NCBI GenBank assembly: GCA_038319625.1
Contig: JBBQDK010000035.1
Span: forward strand, 1 to 21,754
Reading direction: 5' to 3'
From: JBBQDK01 sp038319625
GTDB taxonomy: Bacteria; Pseudomonadota; Gammaproteobacteria; JBBQDK01
Length of the DNA: 21,754 bases
Shown: piece by piece, positions 7,595-14,097 of the stretch
Layout of the letters: each line of letters starts with the position of its first letter
How positions within the stretch are numbered: position 1 is the first letter of the stretch
Translations under genes and position numbers: made by a program
The notes under the pieces: generated by a model
What the model saw: only the letters and a program-made list of their open reading frames with translations
Told to the model about the DNA's origin: nothing
Databases searched by the model: none

Positions 7595-8059
7595 ATGAAG
7601 CCGAAAACCGCAGCGCCCAAGGCGCAGAAGCCGAAAAAAGATGTTCTAGAACCCTGCCCCTGCGGTTCTGGCAAGGACTTTGCCGCCTGCTGTGGGCTTT
7701 ATCTGCACGGCACCGGTCCCGCACCCACCGCCCAGGCGCTGATGCGCTCGCGCTACACCGCCTTCGTGCACAAAGATTTCGACTATGTACTGCGTACCTG
7801 GCATGCCCGCACCCGCCCGCCCTCCATCGATCTGAAATCGGCCGGCGCCATCGTCTGGACCCGTCTGGAGATTATCGCCAGCCGCGCCGGTGGCCGTACG
7901 GCCAAGGAAGGTACGGTCGAGTTTATTGCCCATTGCAGCATCGACGGTCGTCCCGAGCAGTTGCATGAGGTGAGCCGCTTCGTGCGCGAGAATGGGCAAT
8001 GGTATTACGTCGACGGGGAAATCAAGCAGGCGCGGCTGGCCGCGGGCGCGCCTACGTAG
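7595..8059 (+). CDS. YchJ family protein with SEC-C motif (UPF0225)
   Basis: This 154-residue protein carries a SEC-C zinc motif, CPCGSGKDFAACC, with C21, C23, C32 and C33 as ligands. The NTF2-like core typical of YchJ follows: ALMRSRYTAFVHKDFDYVLRTWH, EGTVEFIAHC and RFVRENGQWYYVDG. SEC-C motifs bind zinc and often mediate protein or ribosome contacts; the function of YchJ itself is not established. The first 16 residues are lysine-, alanine- and proline-rich and probably disordered. No good ribosome site precedes the ATG at 7595. It diverges from adk across 109 bases. Confidence 0.88.
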   Translation: MKPKTAAPKAQKPKKDVLEPCPCGSGKDFAACCGLYLHGTGPAPTAQALMRSRYTAFVHKDFDYVLRTWHARTRPPSIDLKSAGAIVWTRLEIIASRAGGRTAKEGTVEFIAHCSIDGRPEQLHEVSRFVRENGQWYYVDGEIKQARLAAGAPT

Positions 8060-8128
8060 CGGGTGGCGGGCGGCAGAAACTATCAGATTTCATTCTCTGT
8101 TTCGTGTTCTTGACAGCCTGTACATCGC

Positions 8129-8518
8129 TTACAACTGCAGCAGGCACTGTTCCAGCATGGCCGCATCGATCGGATAGGCGAAGGTGGCATGCAGGGGGAA
8201 GCGTGAACTGACCCGCTCCAATTGTTGGCAATACTCTTTCTCATAGAATACGATCAGGCGGGTGTCGGGCATGCGCTGCAGCACGGCGAGCAGGGTATCC
8301 AGTCTGCTGGTGCGGTCGCGGAAATCGGACTGAAAATTCAATTCCGCCACGATCACTGCCGGTGCCATGGTTTTCAGCAGGGCCACGGCCTTGCGCATCG
8401 ACGTGGCGCTCTCTACCTGGAAACCGGCGCGCGCATACAGCGGTGCAAAATTTGGGTAGCCGCCGAGCTCGACGATCGACAGCAGGGTGCGCGGGTTTGC
8501 GCTGGGGACTTCATTCAT
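8129..8518 (-). CDS. receiver-like protein, probably not phosphorylated
   Basis: This protein of about 129 residues has the alpha/beta rhythm of a response-regulator receiver: TLLSIVELGG, then helix, GFQVESATSMRKAVALLKTMAPAVIVAEL, then TRLIVFYEKE and TFAYPID. At the position of the phosphoacceptor aspartate it has glutamate (E59 in VIVAEL), and the usual KP pair near the end is YP. I infer a pseudo-receiver. It has no output domain and no sensor kinase nearby. Start codons at 8518, 8548 and 8578 are all possible; 8518 begins just before the first conserved-looking strand. It diverges from the small gene at 8604. Confidence 0.65.
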   Translation of the reverse strand: MNEVPSANPRTLLSIVELGGYPNFAPLYARAGFQVESATSMRKAVALLKTMAPAVIVAELNFQSDFRDRTSRLDTLLAVLQRMPDTRLIVFYEKEYCQQLERVSSRFPLHATFAYPIDAAMLEQCLLQL

Positions 8519-8603
8519 AGGGACGTCTTCAATGTTGTCGGCAGTCATTGCCGGACACCAGCTTAACAAGCCAATCATCGGGCGTCACGACGCAGGTTCT
8601 GCC

Positions 8604-8966
8604 ATGGCCAAGACGATCGAGTTGCAATGTGCGCCACCACTCACCGACATCGTCGTGCTTGCGTTGCGCAACTACATCGAAGTGTCGTATCCGGCGGGTA
8701 GCGCCGACTGCGCCATGGTGGCGCGCGAATCGCTGACCGACTCGTTGCACGTGCTGGAAGAACAACGCCGTACCGGCGCGTCGTGTCATTACAACCGTTA
8801 TCTGCGCGCCATGCTCAAGGAGGCGGTAAAGCTGCATTACAGCGTGCAGGCTAGCGATGAGGGACATGACTGTGCGCATCAGTGCGCGGTGCTGCTGGAT
8901 GTCTGTCAGGGCCTGCCCAGGACCGAAGCGGAATTGCAGGCGGCGCGGGATTTGGATGCCGGATAA
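8604..8966 (+). CDS. small protein of unknown function
   Basis: This 120-residue cytoplasmic protein begins MAKTIELQCAPPLTDIVVLALRNYIE. It is mostly helical by eye and has six cysteines (CAPP, DCAM, SCHY, DCAHQC and DVC), two of them in a CAHQC cluster that could bind metal. I do not recognise it. The frame is open further upstream, but the ATG at 8604 has AGG about eight bases before it and avoids overlap with the divergent gene. The 85-base gap to that gene probably holds both promoters, which suggests shared regulation with the receiver-like protein. Confidence 0.6.
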   Translation: MAKTIELQCAPPLTDIVVLALRNYIEVSYPAGSADCAMVARESLTDSLHVLEEQRRTGASCHYNRYLRAMLKEAVKLHYSVQASDEGHDCAHQCAVLLDVCQGLPRTEAELQAARDLDAG

Positions 8967-9285
8967 GATTCAACAAGGCCCGCTCAGTTCAGTGCATTGT
9001 TCGGCAACGTGCGATAGTACTGACTGAGATCGTGGTCCCGGCCGAGCAGGGCGAAGATAGCGGTCATGCCGCAGGGGACCGCACCTACCGCACAGTACCA
9101 GGGAATTTGCTCAATTATTAACAACCTGTGCATTACTGTGGGATTCATGCAAGATTCTCGCTAAAATTGTTAGCGCGTGCGCATTTACAACGCGCAGACT
9201 GTCCTATACTTTCAGCAGTGGTGGAAATTACTCATTCACCGCCTAGACCAAATAAGTTACACAGCGGTTTCTGGAGGAAAGTGCG
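8967..9285. other. intergenic region (319 bases) with promoter and palindromes
   Basis: There is no convincing gene here. The right half, before the DsrC-like gene, has CGCTAA-AATTG-TTAGCG (9159-9175) overlapping a second inverted repeat GCGCGT (9173-9178)/ACGCGC (9190-9195). Both lie just upstream of or across the promoter candidate at 9184-9210. This is where I would expect a regulator to bind. Confidence 0.55.
9184..9210 (+). promoter_or_regulatory. promoter candidate of the DsrC-like gene
   Basis: TTTACA (9184-9189) and TATACT (9205-9210) match sigma-70 boxes, but the spacer is only 15 bases. The inverted repeat GCGCGT/ACGCGC spans the -35 box, so repression by a bound dimer is plausible. 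The predicted leader is about 70 bases and ends in GGAGG before the ATG at 9286. Confidence 0.45.
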
Positions 9286-9651
9286 ATGTCTGATATCGGT
9301 AAAATCATTGTCAGTAACGAGTCCACCGATCCTGAAGTGGTCGATCGTCTCAACGAGCTTAGCGAGTGGAGCGATGAGGTGGCGCGTAATACAGCCAAGT
9401 CGGAAAAGTTGGAGATGACAGCTGATCGTTGGGAGGTGGTGCGTTTTCTGCGCGCCTACTATCTGCAGCACGGCAAGATCGACAGTGCCCGGAAATGGAC
9501 CGAGGTGCTGGACAAGAAGTTCGCCGCGCACGGCGGTCGCAAATATTTGTACACACTGTTCCCGAAAGGCCCCGTCGCGCAGGGCAGCCGCATCGCCGGC
9601 CTGCCGGTGCCCGGTGACGCCGAGAACGTTTCGTTTGGTTCGGTGCACTGA
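9286..9651 (+). CDS. DsrC/TusE-like protein lacking both conserved cysteines (RspA type)
   Basis: This 121-residue protein has the DsrC/TusE core: EMTADRWEVVRFLRAYYLQHGKI (residues about 43-65), then KYLYTLFPKGPVAQGSRIAGLPVPG (87-111). In DsrC the stretch QACKIAG holds the first redox cysteine and the chain ends in a penultimate cysteine. Here the first is S101 (QGSRIAG), and the C-terminus is a tail ending FGSVH; there is no cysteine anywhere. It therefore cannot carry sulfur as DsrC or TusE do. Such members have been grouped as RspA and proposed to be regulatory. No dsr or tus genes lie nearby. A hairpin at 9681-9705 follows. Confidence 0.85.
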   Translation: MSDIGKIIVSNESTDPEVVDRLNELSEWSDEVARNTAKSEKLEMTADRWEVVRFLRAYYLQHGKIDSARKWTEVLDKKFAAHGGRKYLYTLFPKGPVAQGSRIAGLPVPGDAENVSFGSVH

Positions 9652-9680
9652 TCGACCGACGATAGTAGCAGTAAATATCG

Positions 9681-9705
9681 TGCCGGGCCCCTGCGGGTCC
9701 CGGCA
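9681..9705 (+). terminator. GC-rich hairpin after the DsrC-like gene
   Basis: TGCCGGG and CCCGGCA pair, with CCC/GGG extending the stem inside. It lies 29 bases after the stop codon. No T-tract follows, so termination is likely but unproven. Confidence 0.5.
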
Positions 9706-9817
9706 ATCACGGAGCGCGGTACGGTCACGGACAGCAGGCTAGTAATCAAGCCTCATTGTTGCTTGTGGCCAGATTTTCGTCATCGTGAGCTGAGCACCGC
9801 ACTCAAGTTTCGCTTGA

Positions 9818-10735
9818 TCATGTCCGCGTCTCGACTCCGATTATGGCAGTGAGTGTGTGTTCGTCACCCGGTGCCAGTTGACGGGCATCGTCCGCGGCGT
9901 TGGTATTTTCCACGCAGAGCATGTGCCGGTAGCCGTCCGGGCCGAGGTCGCCCATCTTCGTCGCCTTTTCTATCCAGGGATTCCACACCACCGTCGAATG
10001 GCTGCCCTCGTGCGCAATGCGGATGCGGCGTCGCAGTCCGGGATCGTCGATCACGCTGTCGGCATCGGTCAGCAGATAGATGCGGTCCACTTCGCCATTG
10101 ATCCCGATCGGTCCTTGCTGCAGCTTGCGCAGGCCGCCATCGACCTTGTCGATGTACTCACAACCTGCCAGCCCCAGTACTTGCACTGCCGCGATATCGC
10201 TGACGGTAAAATAGGTATGCAATGCCTGACTGAGCGGGACACCGACCGTGCCGGTATTGCGAGTGGTTAGCGCAACGCGCAATTGCGCGCCGACGCTAAC
10301 GGTCAACTCCACGTCGAGATCGGCCGCATGCGGAAAGAGGGTTGTATATTCCGGACGCAGCGGCAGCCCCAGCACCAATTGCGTGATGGCATCGGTGGTC
10401 GCGCTGTGGCGCACCTCCCAGGGCGCGGCACGCACATAGCCATGTGCAGGTTTGCCGGCGTCCGGATGTGGGCCGAACCAGGGCCAGCACACCGGAATAC
10501 CGCCACGAATGGTTTTGCCCGGCAGACAGCGCGCCGCCGTGCTCAACCACAGCACCGGTGCGGCACCGGCGGGTTGATACTGCAACACCTGCGCACCCTG
10601 CAGTGCGATCTCGGCCGTGGCGTGGCGGTTGCGGATATCGGCCAGCAGCACGCCATCAGTATGAGCGCGGAAACGCAATTGATCGGACAGGGCGAAGCGG
10701 GCGTTCAGGTCGTCGAGTTCGGTGGCACTGGCCAT
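9818..10735 (-). CDS. D-hexose-6-phosphate mutarotase (YeaD family)
   Basis: This 305-residue enzyme of the aldose-1-epimerase fold should interconvert alpha and beta anomers of glucose-6-phosphate and related sugars in the cytoplasm. Family motifs are clear: GGIPVCWPWFGPH (78-90), HGYVRAAPWEV, QALHTYF with catalytic H173, VVWNPWIEKA and MLCVENTNA with catalytic E276. The ATG at 10735 is chosen for GGAGG just upstream; an ATG at 10759 would add eight residues without homology. It stands alone on the minus strand, 63 bases from the end of the sigma-factor operon, which runs in the same direction. Confidence 0.92.
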   Translation of the reverse strand: MASATELDDLNARFALSDQLRFRAHTDGVLLADIRNRHATAEIALQGAQVLQYQPAGAAPVLWLSTAARCLPGKTIRGGIPVCWPWFGPHPDAGKPAHGYVRAAPWEVRHSATTDAITQLVLGLPLRPEYTTLFPHAADLDVELTVSVGAQLRVALTTRNTGTVGVPLSQALHTYFTVSDIAAVQVLGLAGCEYIDKVDGGLRKLQQGPIGINGEVDRIYLLTDADSVIDDPGLRRRIRIAHEGSHSTVVWNPWIEKATKMGDLGPDGYRHMLCVENTNAADDARQLAPGDEHTLTAIIGVETRT

Positions 10736-10798
10736 AAGGCCTCCATGAGGTCTAACCAAGCCACCATACTAATCGCACTCCACAGGCCTGGGTAGCCG

Positions 10799-11167
10799 TC
10801 AGTCCAGTACCAGTATCCCGCAACAGCGCAGATAACCGAGCAGTGGTTCGACGTCGTCACCGCGGGATTGCGCAAACAGTGCCTGCACGGACACACGCCG
10901 TACCGCCGCCACGGCGGCTACATCGCCTTGCGAAAGATTGCGCGCTGCCGCCGCGCAAGGCCTGCCGTCGTCGTGTACTTTGCCAAGCGGGATGGTGGTA
11001 GTCCGCGTGTAGCTGCCGAGTGCGATCTCGACATGCAGTTCCACGGCGCTTGAGGTGAGGTGCGGGTTCGATTTGACGATCAGGCTCCAGTTACGCGGCT
11101 GTCCATCCCAATGTCGACAGACGGCGTACACCATCTCCTCAATCTCGGCTTTGCGATACTCGATCAC
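10799..11167 (-). CDS. small unknown protein coupled to a sigma factor
   Basis: This protein of about 122 residues starts with GTG at 11167; the GTGA overlaps the sigma-factor stop by four bases, so it is translationally coupled to it. It begins IEYRKAEIEEMVYAVCRHWDGQPRNW, continues with a beta-rich stretch (AVELHVEIALGSYTRTTTIPLG), and ends GYLRCCGILVLD. No membrane segment or signal peptide is visible. I do not recognise a family. Its position makes a partner of the sigma factor, such as an anti-sigma or co-activator, the natural guess, but the sequence does not show this. Confidence 0.65.
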   Translation of the reverse strand: MIEYRKAEIEEMVYAVCRHWDGQPRNWSLIVKSNPHLTSSAVELHVEIALGSYTRTTTIPLGKVHDDGRPCAAAARNLSQGDVAAVAAVRRVSVQALFAQSRGDDVEPLLGYLRCCGILVLD

Positions 11168-12483
11168 GCGGCGCCATCCCGCAATCGGTCGTCGGTGGGC
11201 CGGTGCTGTGGTGACCAGACGCGGGGCTCATCCAGCAACTGCGCGAGTGACGCGCGGGATGTGTCGGTACGCAGCCGGTTGAGGGCCTGTTCCTCGATCT
11301 GCCGGATACGCTCGCGGCTCAGACCGAGTTGCCGGCCGATGGCATCCAGCGTATGCGGCTCGTCGACACCGATGCCGTAGCGCAGACGCAGCACCAGTGC
11401 TTGACGTTCCGGCAGTCGGGTCAGTGCACCCTGCAACTGCTGGCGCAGATCCGCTTGCATCAGAATGTCGGCGGGATCGGTTTGCCCGCTGTCGTGCAGG
11501 GTGTTGATCGGCGCCGAGTCGTCACCCGCCTCGCCGTGCAAGGACATCACTGGCAGGCAGGCAGCATAGGCCGCGCGCAGATCCGGCGCGGCCATCGCTT
11601 CATGCCGGGCCAGCTCATCCATGCTCGGCGCGGGCTCTCCCAGCAACAACTGCTGTGCCGTGCGCCGTTGCGCGCGATGCGCCGCCTGCAAGGCATAGGC
11701 GGGCACACTCAGCGCGGAGCGCTGCAAGGTTATCGCCAGCACCATGGCACGCTGAATCCACCAGATGGCATAGGTGGAAAACTTGCAGCCGCGCCGGTAA
11801 TCGAATTTCTCCGCCGCGCGCAACAGACCCAAGTTACCTTCCTGAAGCAGATCCACCTGTGCCATTTCACAATACCGGTAACGCCGGGCGACGCTGGCGA
11901 CCAGGCGCAGATTGGCGGTTACCAGATGTTGTTTGTCATCATCCAGGACGCGTCGCGCTGCCGCAATGCGCGCACGCAGGCGGGCGTACGGCACCGCGGT
12001 TTGCGTCGAGGGATCGGTTTCGGTCAGTACCAATAAGCGGTGCAGATAATGCTCGTGCAGACGCAGGCCGCACAGCCGCGCTGCCATGGCCTTGCGTCGC
12101 AGCCGGGTCTGGGCGTGTTCCCAGCCATTGACGGCTAGGCTGTTCAGGTGCAGCCGGTGCGCCTCGTCTAGCTCCGCCAGTTGAGTCGCGATGCGTGCTG
12201 TCGAGACAGTAAAAGCGGGAATCTCCGGGTGGTCGTCCTGCAGGCCGGTAATGATGCGTTGGCGCTGACGAGCGGTGGCGCCCGCCGCGGCATAGTTGGT
12301 CAGGAGATCGGGAATGCAGCACGGCCAGACGGCCAGTGCGGCAAGCAGGCGGCGCCGGCCGGTGTCGATGCGGCGCGCCAGCTGCCGTTCCTGTGCGGCG
12401 CTGAGCAGGGGCGTGGCGTTGGCTTCATGCAAAAAACGACGGTACAGGGTGATGCGTTGGTCCCTCGCGTTATAGGTTTTCAC
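11164..12483 (-). CDS. group-2 sigma-70 factor with altered -10 recognition residues
   Basis: This 439-residue protein has region 1.2 (about 10-45, LYRRFLHEANATPLLSAAQE), an RpoD-like non-conserved region (about 46-180), region 2 (184-255, HLVTANLRLVASVARRY, DLLQEGNLGLLRAAEKF, KFSTYAIWWIQRAM), region 3 (256-335) and region 4 (345-410, helix-turn-helix TLDAIGRQLGLSRERIRQIE). Region 4.2 keeps R390, E391 and R394, the residues that read -35 in RpoD. In region 2.4, RpoD Q437 and T440 are R245 and V248. RpoD H455 and E458, which contact the extended -10, are Y and Q. It starts with GTG at 12483 after GGAGG and overlaps both neighbours by GTGA. It is neither RpoD nor a standard RpoS or RpoH. Confidence 0.9.
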   Translation of the reverse strand: MKTYNARDQRITLYRRFLHEANATPLLSAAQERQLARRIDTGRRRLLAALAVWPCCIPDLLTNYAAAGATARQRQRIITGLQDDHPEIPAFTVSTARIATQLAELDEAHRLHLNSLAVNGWEHAQTRLRRKAMAARLCGLRLHEHYLHRLLVLTETDPSTQTAVPYARLRARIAAARRVLDDDKQHLVTANLRLVASVARRYRYCEMAQVDLLQEGNLGLLRAAEKFDYRRGCKFSTYAIWWIQRAMVLAITLQRSALSVPAYALQAAHRAQRRTAQQLLLGEPAPSMDELARHEAMAAPDLRAAYAACLPVMSLHGEAGDDSAPINTLHDSGQTDPADILMQADLRQQLQGALTRLPERQALVLRLRYGIGVDEPHTLDAIGRQLGLSRERIRQIEEQALNRLRTDTSRASLAQLLDEPRVWSPQHRPTDDRLRDGAA

Positions 12484-12863
12484 AGTCTCCTCCCGTGAAT
12501 GGTTTTGTCTGCTTGTCTGACGGAAGTTCCGGCCATGTGCCCCTCAGCGCCGGTTGCGGCCCAAGCGGCGGTGTTATGCTTAACCTTCTTTACATGGCAA
12601 GAGAGCGGACGCTTGCTGCCGGCGGCTTTGACGTGTCGCCGGGCATATCGTTCCGGCCAGATATCCCGGGGTTCCATCTCCAATTTGGCGGCGATGGCCC
12701 GCTCCATGCGCGGGTAAGCACTGACCAGGGTCTGGCCCAACGCCTGACGTGACACACCCAGCTCGCGCGCGATAGCGCTGAGCGTTATCCCGCGCAGACG
12801 GAGCTGGAACTTGATCCATTCACGTCGCAGAAGGGGATGCGCTGGGATGTCGCCGCCGTCCAT
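12480..12863 (-). CDS. Ner/Nlp-like DNA-binding regulator
   Basis: Residues 13-73 match the Ner/Nlp family of phage Mu and enterobacteria: REWIKFQLRLRGITLSAIARELGVSRQAL, then PRMERAIAAKLEMEPRDIWPERY with the conserved IWPxRY. The helix-turn-helix lies at about 28-48. A basic and disordered-looking tail of about 55 residues follows, longer than in typical Ner proteins. Its stop overlaps the sigma-factor GTG by four bases. The ATG at 12863 is chosen because the promoter candidate overlaps the upstream in-frame ATGs (12896, 12878); this would make the leader only about 4 bases. Mu Ner represses early transcription next to the c repressor, and a similar regulatory role is inferred here. Confidence 0.82.
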   Translation of the reverse strand: MDGGDIPAHPLLRREWIKFQLRLRGITLSAIARELGVSRQALGQTLVSAYPRMERAIAAKLEMEPRDIWPERYARRHVKAAGSKRPLSCHVKKVKHNTAAWAATGAEGHMAGTSVRQADKTIHGRRL

Positions 12864-12873
12864 GGTGTGGCTG

Positions 12874-12901
12874 AACATAGCAGAAATGCGTGACATGTCA
12901 A
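12874..12901 (-). promoter_or_regulatory. promoter of the Ner-sigma operon with palindromic operator
   Basis: On the minus strand a perfect TTGACA (12901-12896) is followed after 16 bases by TATGTT (12879-12874). TGACATGTCA (12891-12900) is a perfect 10-bp palindrome covering most of the -35 box. It sits in the gap between two divergent DNA-binding proteins, so an operator bound by the S24 protein, by the Ner-like protein or by both is the simplest reading. The transcription start would be near 12867, making the mRNA almost leaderless. Confidence 0.5.
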
Positions 12902-12965
12902 CTGCCCAGAGTAGCGGGTTTTATGGATGAGGCCGGTGCGGCCTCCCGGATGTGCAGGAATAGCA

Positions 12966-13652
12966 TTGAATAATATTAAGAAAACATCTGACACTGATAA
13001 AGTCCCGAGTTACCTGGCAGCGCTCGGCGAGCGTATCGGTCATATCGCACATCTGCTTGGCGGCAAGCGCGCCCTGGCGCAGCGACTGGGCATTCACGAG
13101 TCGATGCTGTATCGCTATATAAAGGGAGAAAACGCCCTCAGCGCACCCCTGCTGCTGGCCATCGCCGAGGCGGGTGGGGTGAGCTTGGACTGGCTCGCGG
13201 CAGGCAAGGGGATTGCGCCGGCGACCGTGCTGTGCGAGCCGGCACTCGGGGCTTATGGCGCTACGCAGCGGGTGCATGCGTACACACCGGTGCGCAATGT
13301 TGATCAGGGAGCGCCGACGCTGGCCTTCGACGCGGCTTGGCTGACGCAGTTGTGCGGTTCGAGTGGCGACGAGCTGAGCATCCTCGAAATGCGCGGCGAT
13401 GCCATGGAGCCAACGCTACGCGCCGGTGACCTGCTGCTGATCGATGGCCGCGTCAGACGGATCGCCGAGGATGGTCTGTACGCGCTGCAGCTGGCGCAAG
13501 GGACCGAGATCAAGCGCATCCAAAAACAAACGGCGGGCAATGTGCTGTTGAGTGCGGACAACCCACGTTTTCAGGGCATCACGCTGGCGCGTGCGGCGGC
13601 ACAAAACCTCAAACTGCTGGGCCGAGTACTGTGGTTTGGGCGGCGGCTCTGA
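12966..13652 (+). CDS. XRE/S24-type repressor-like protein with inactive peptidase site
   Basis: This 228-residue protein has an N-terminal helix-turn-helix (about 32-60, GGKRALAQRLGIHESMLYRYIKGEN; then SLDWLAAGKG) and a C-terminal LexA/CI-type S24 domain (about 135-225, EMRGDAMEPTLRAGDLLLID, GLYALQL, EIKRIQK, LLSADNP). In self-cleaving members the first motif is GDSMEPT. Here the nucleophile is A146 (codon GCC at 13401), while the general-base lysine K183 is kept. It should bind DNA and dimerise but not cleave itself. The TTG at 12966 is chosen for AGGA six bases upstream; ATG at 12927 would add 13 residues without homology. It diverges from the Ner-sigma operon. Confidence 0.85.
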   Translation: MNNIKKTSDTDKVPSYLAALGERIGHIAHLLGGKRALAQRLGIHESMLYRYIKGENALSAPLLLAIAEAGGVSLDWLAAGKGIAPATVLCEPALGAYGATQRVHAYTPVRNVDQGAPTLAFDAAWLTQLCGSSGDELSILEMRGDAMEPTLRAGDLLLIDGRVRRIAEDGLYALQLAQGTEIKRIQKQTAGNVLLSADNPRFQGITLARAAAQNLKLLGRVLWFGRRL

Positions 13653-13666
13653 TGTGGTGTGGCCGG

Positions 13667-13894
13667 TCAGTGCGATGTGGCTTCCTGCCGGTCGATGGAA
13701 TCCTTGAGATGCTGCGCGTCCTGCTGCACGGTCTGTTCAACGCCCTTGGCCTTTTCGAGCGCTTGCAGTTGCGCATCGAAAACGGTTTTGTCCCGCTGCG
13801 GAGACGGGACGGCGGTCCGGGCTTGCTCGGATTTCGAACAGGCGCCTAGCGCAGCGCAGAGGATCAGAGCCAGGGATGTCGTGTGGATGCGCAT
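13667..13894 (-). CDS. small lipoprotein
   Basis: This 75-residue protein has a lipoprotein signal (LALILCAALGAC, lipidated cysteine at residue 19, followed by SKSEQAR). The mature part is a short helical stretch (FDAQLQALEKAKGVEQTVQQDAQHLKDSIDRQ) that could form a coiled coil. It is too small to be an enzyme; the function is unknown. The ATG at 13894 has AGGAG seven bases upstream. It converges with the S24 gene with only 14 bases between the stops, and 203 bases separate it from the divergent membrane-protein gene. Confidence 0.78.
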   Translation of the reverse strand: MRIHTTSLALILCAALGACSKSEQARTAVPSPQRDKTVFDAQLQALEKAKGVEQTVQQDAQHLKDSIDRQEATSH

Positions 13895-14097
13895 AGTCAA
13901 CTCCTGGTTCACTGTGAAAGGGCAGCCCGCCTGTGGCGGTTGCCAAAGCCGCAAGCCGGTATTATCCCTACCTGACGGCTGCGCTGTCTACATCGTCCAA
14001 CCGCTCGTGCACTGTCAGCCATTGGTGATTAACACTCGTGGCGGTATCATGGCCGCCGGCCGATAGCTCTTGCGCGCAGCCCTCCAGCAGCCAAACA

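Noticed and set aside
8984..9067. A 27-codon minus-strand reading frame starting MTAIFALLGRDHDLSQYY
   Set aside because: It has no ribosome site, no recognisable family and no flanking support. It could be a remnant or chance frame, so it is not listed as a gene.
9781..9817. Small hairpin TCAAG-TTTCG-CTTGA after the mutarotase gene, considered as a terminator
   Set aside because: The stem is 5 bp and there is no T-tract on either strand, so support is too weak.
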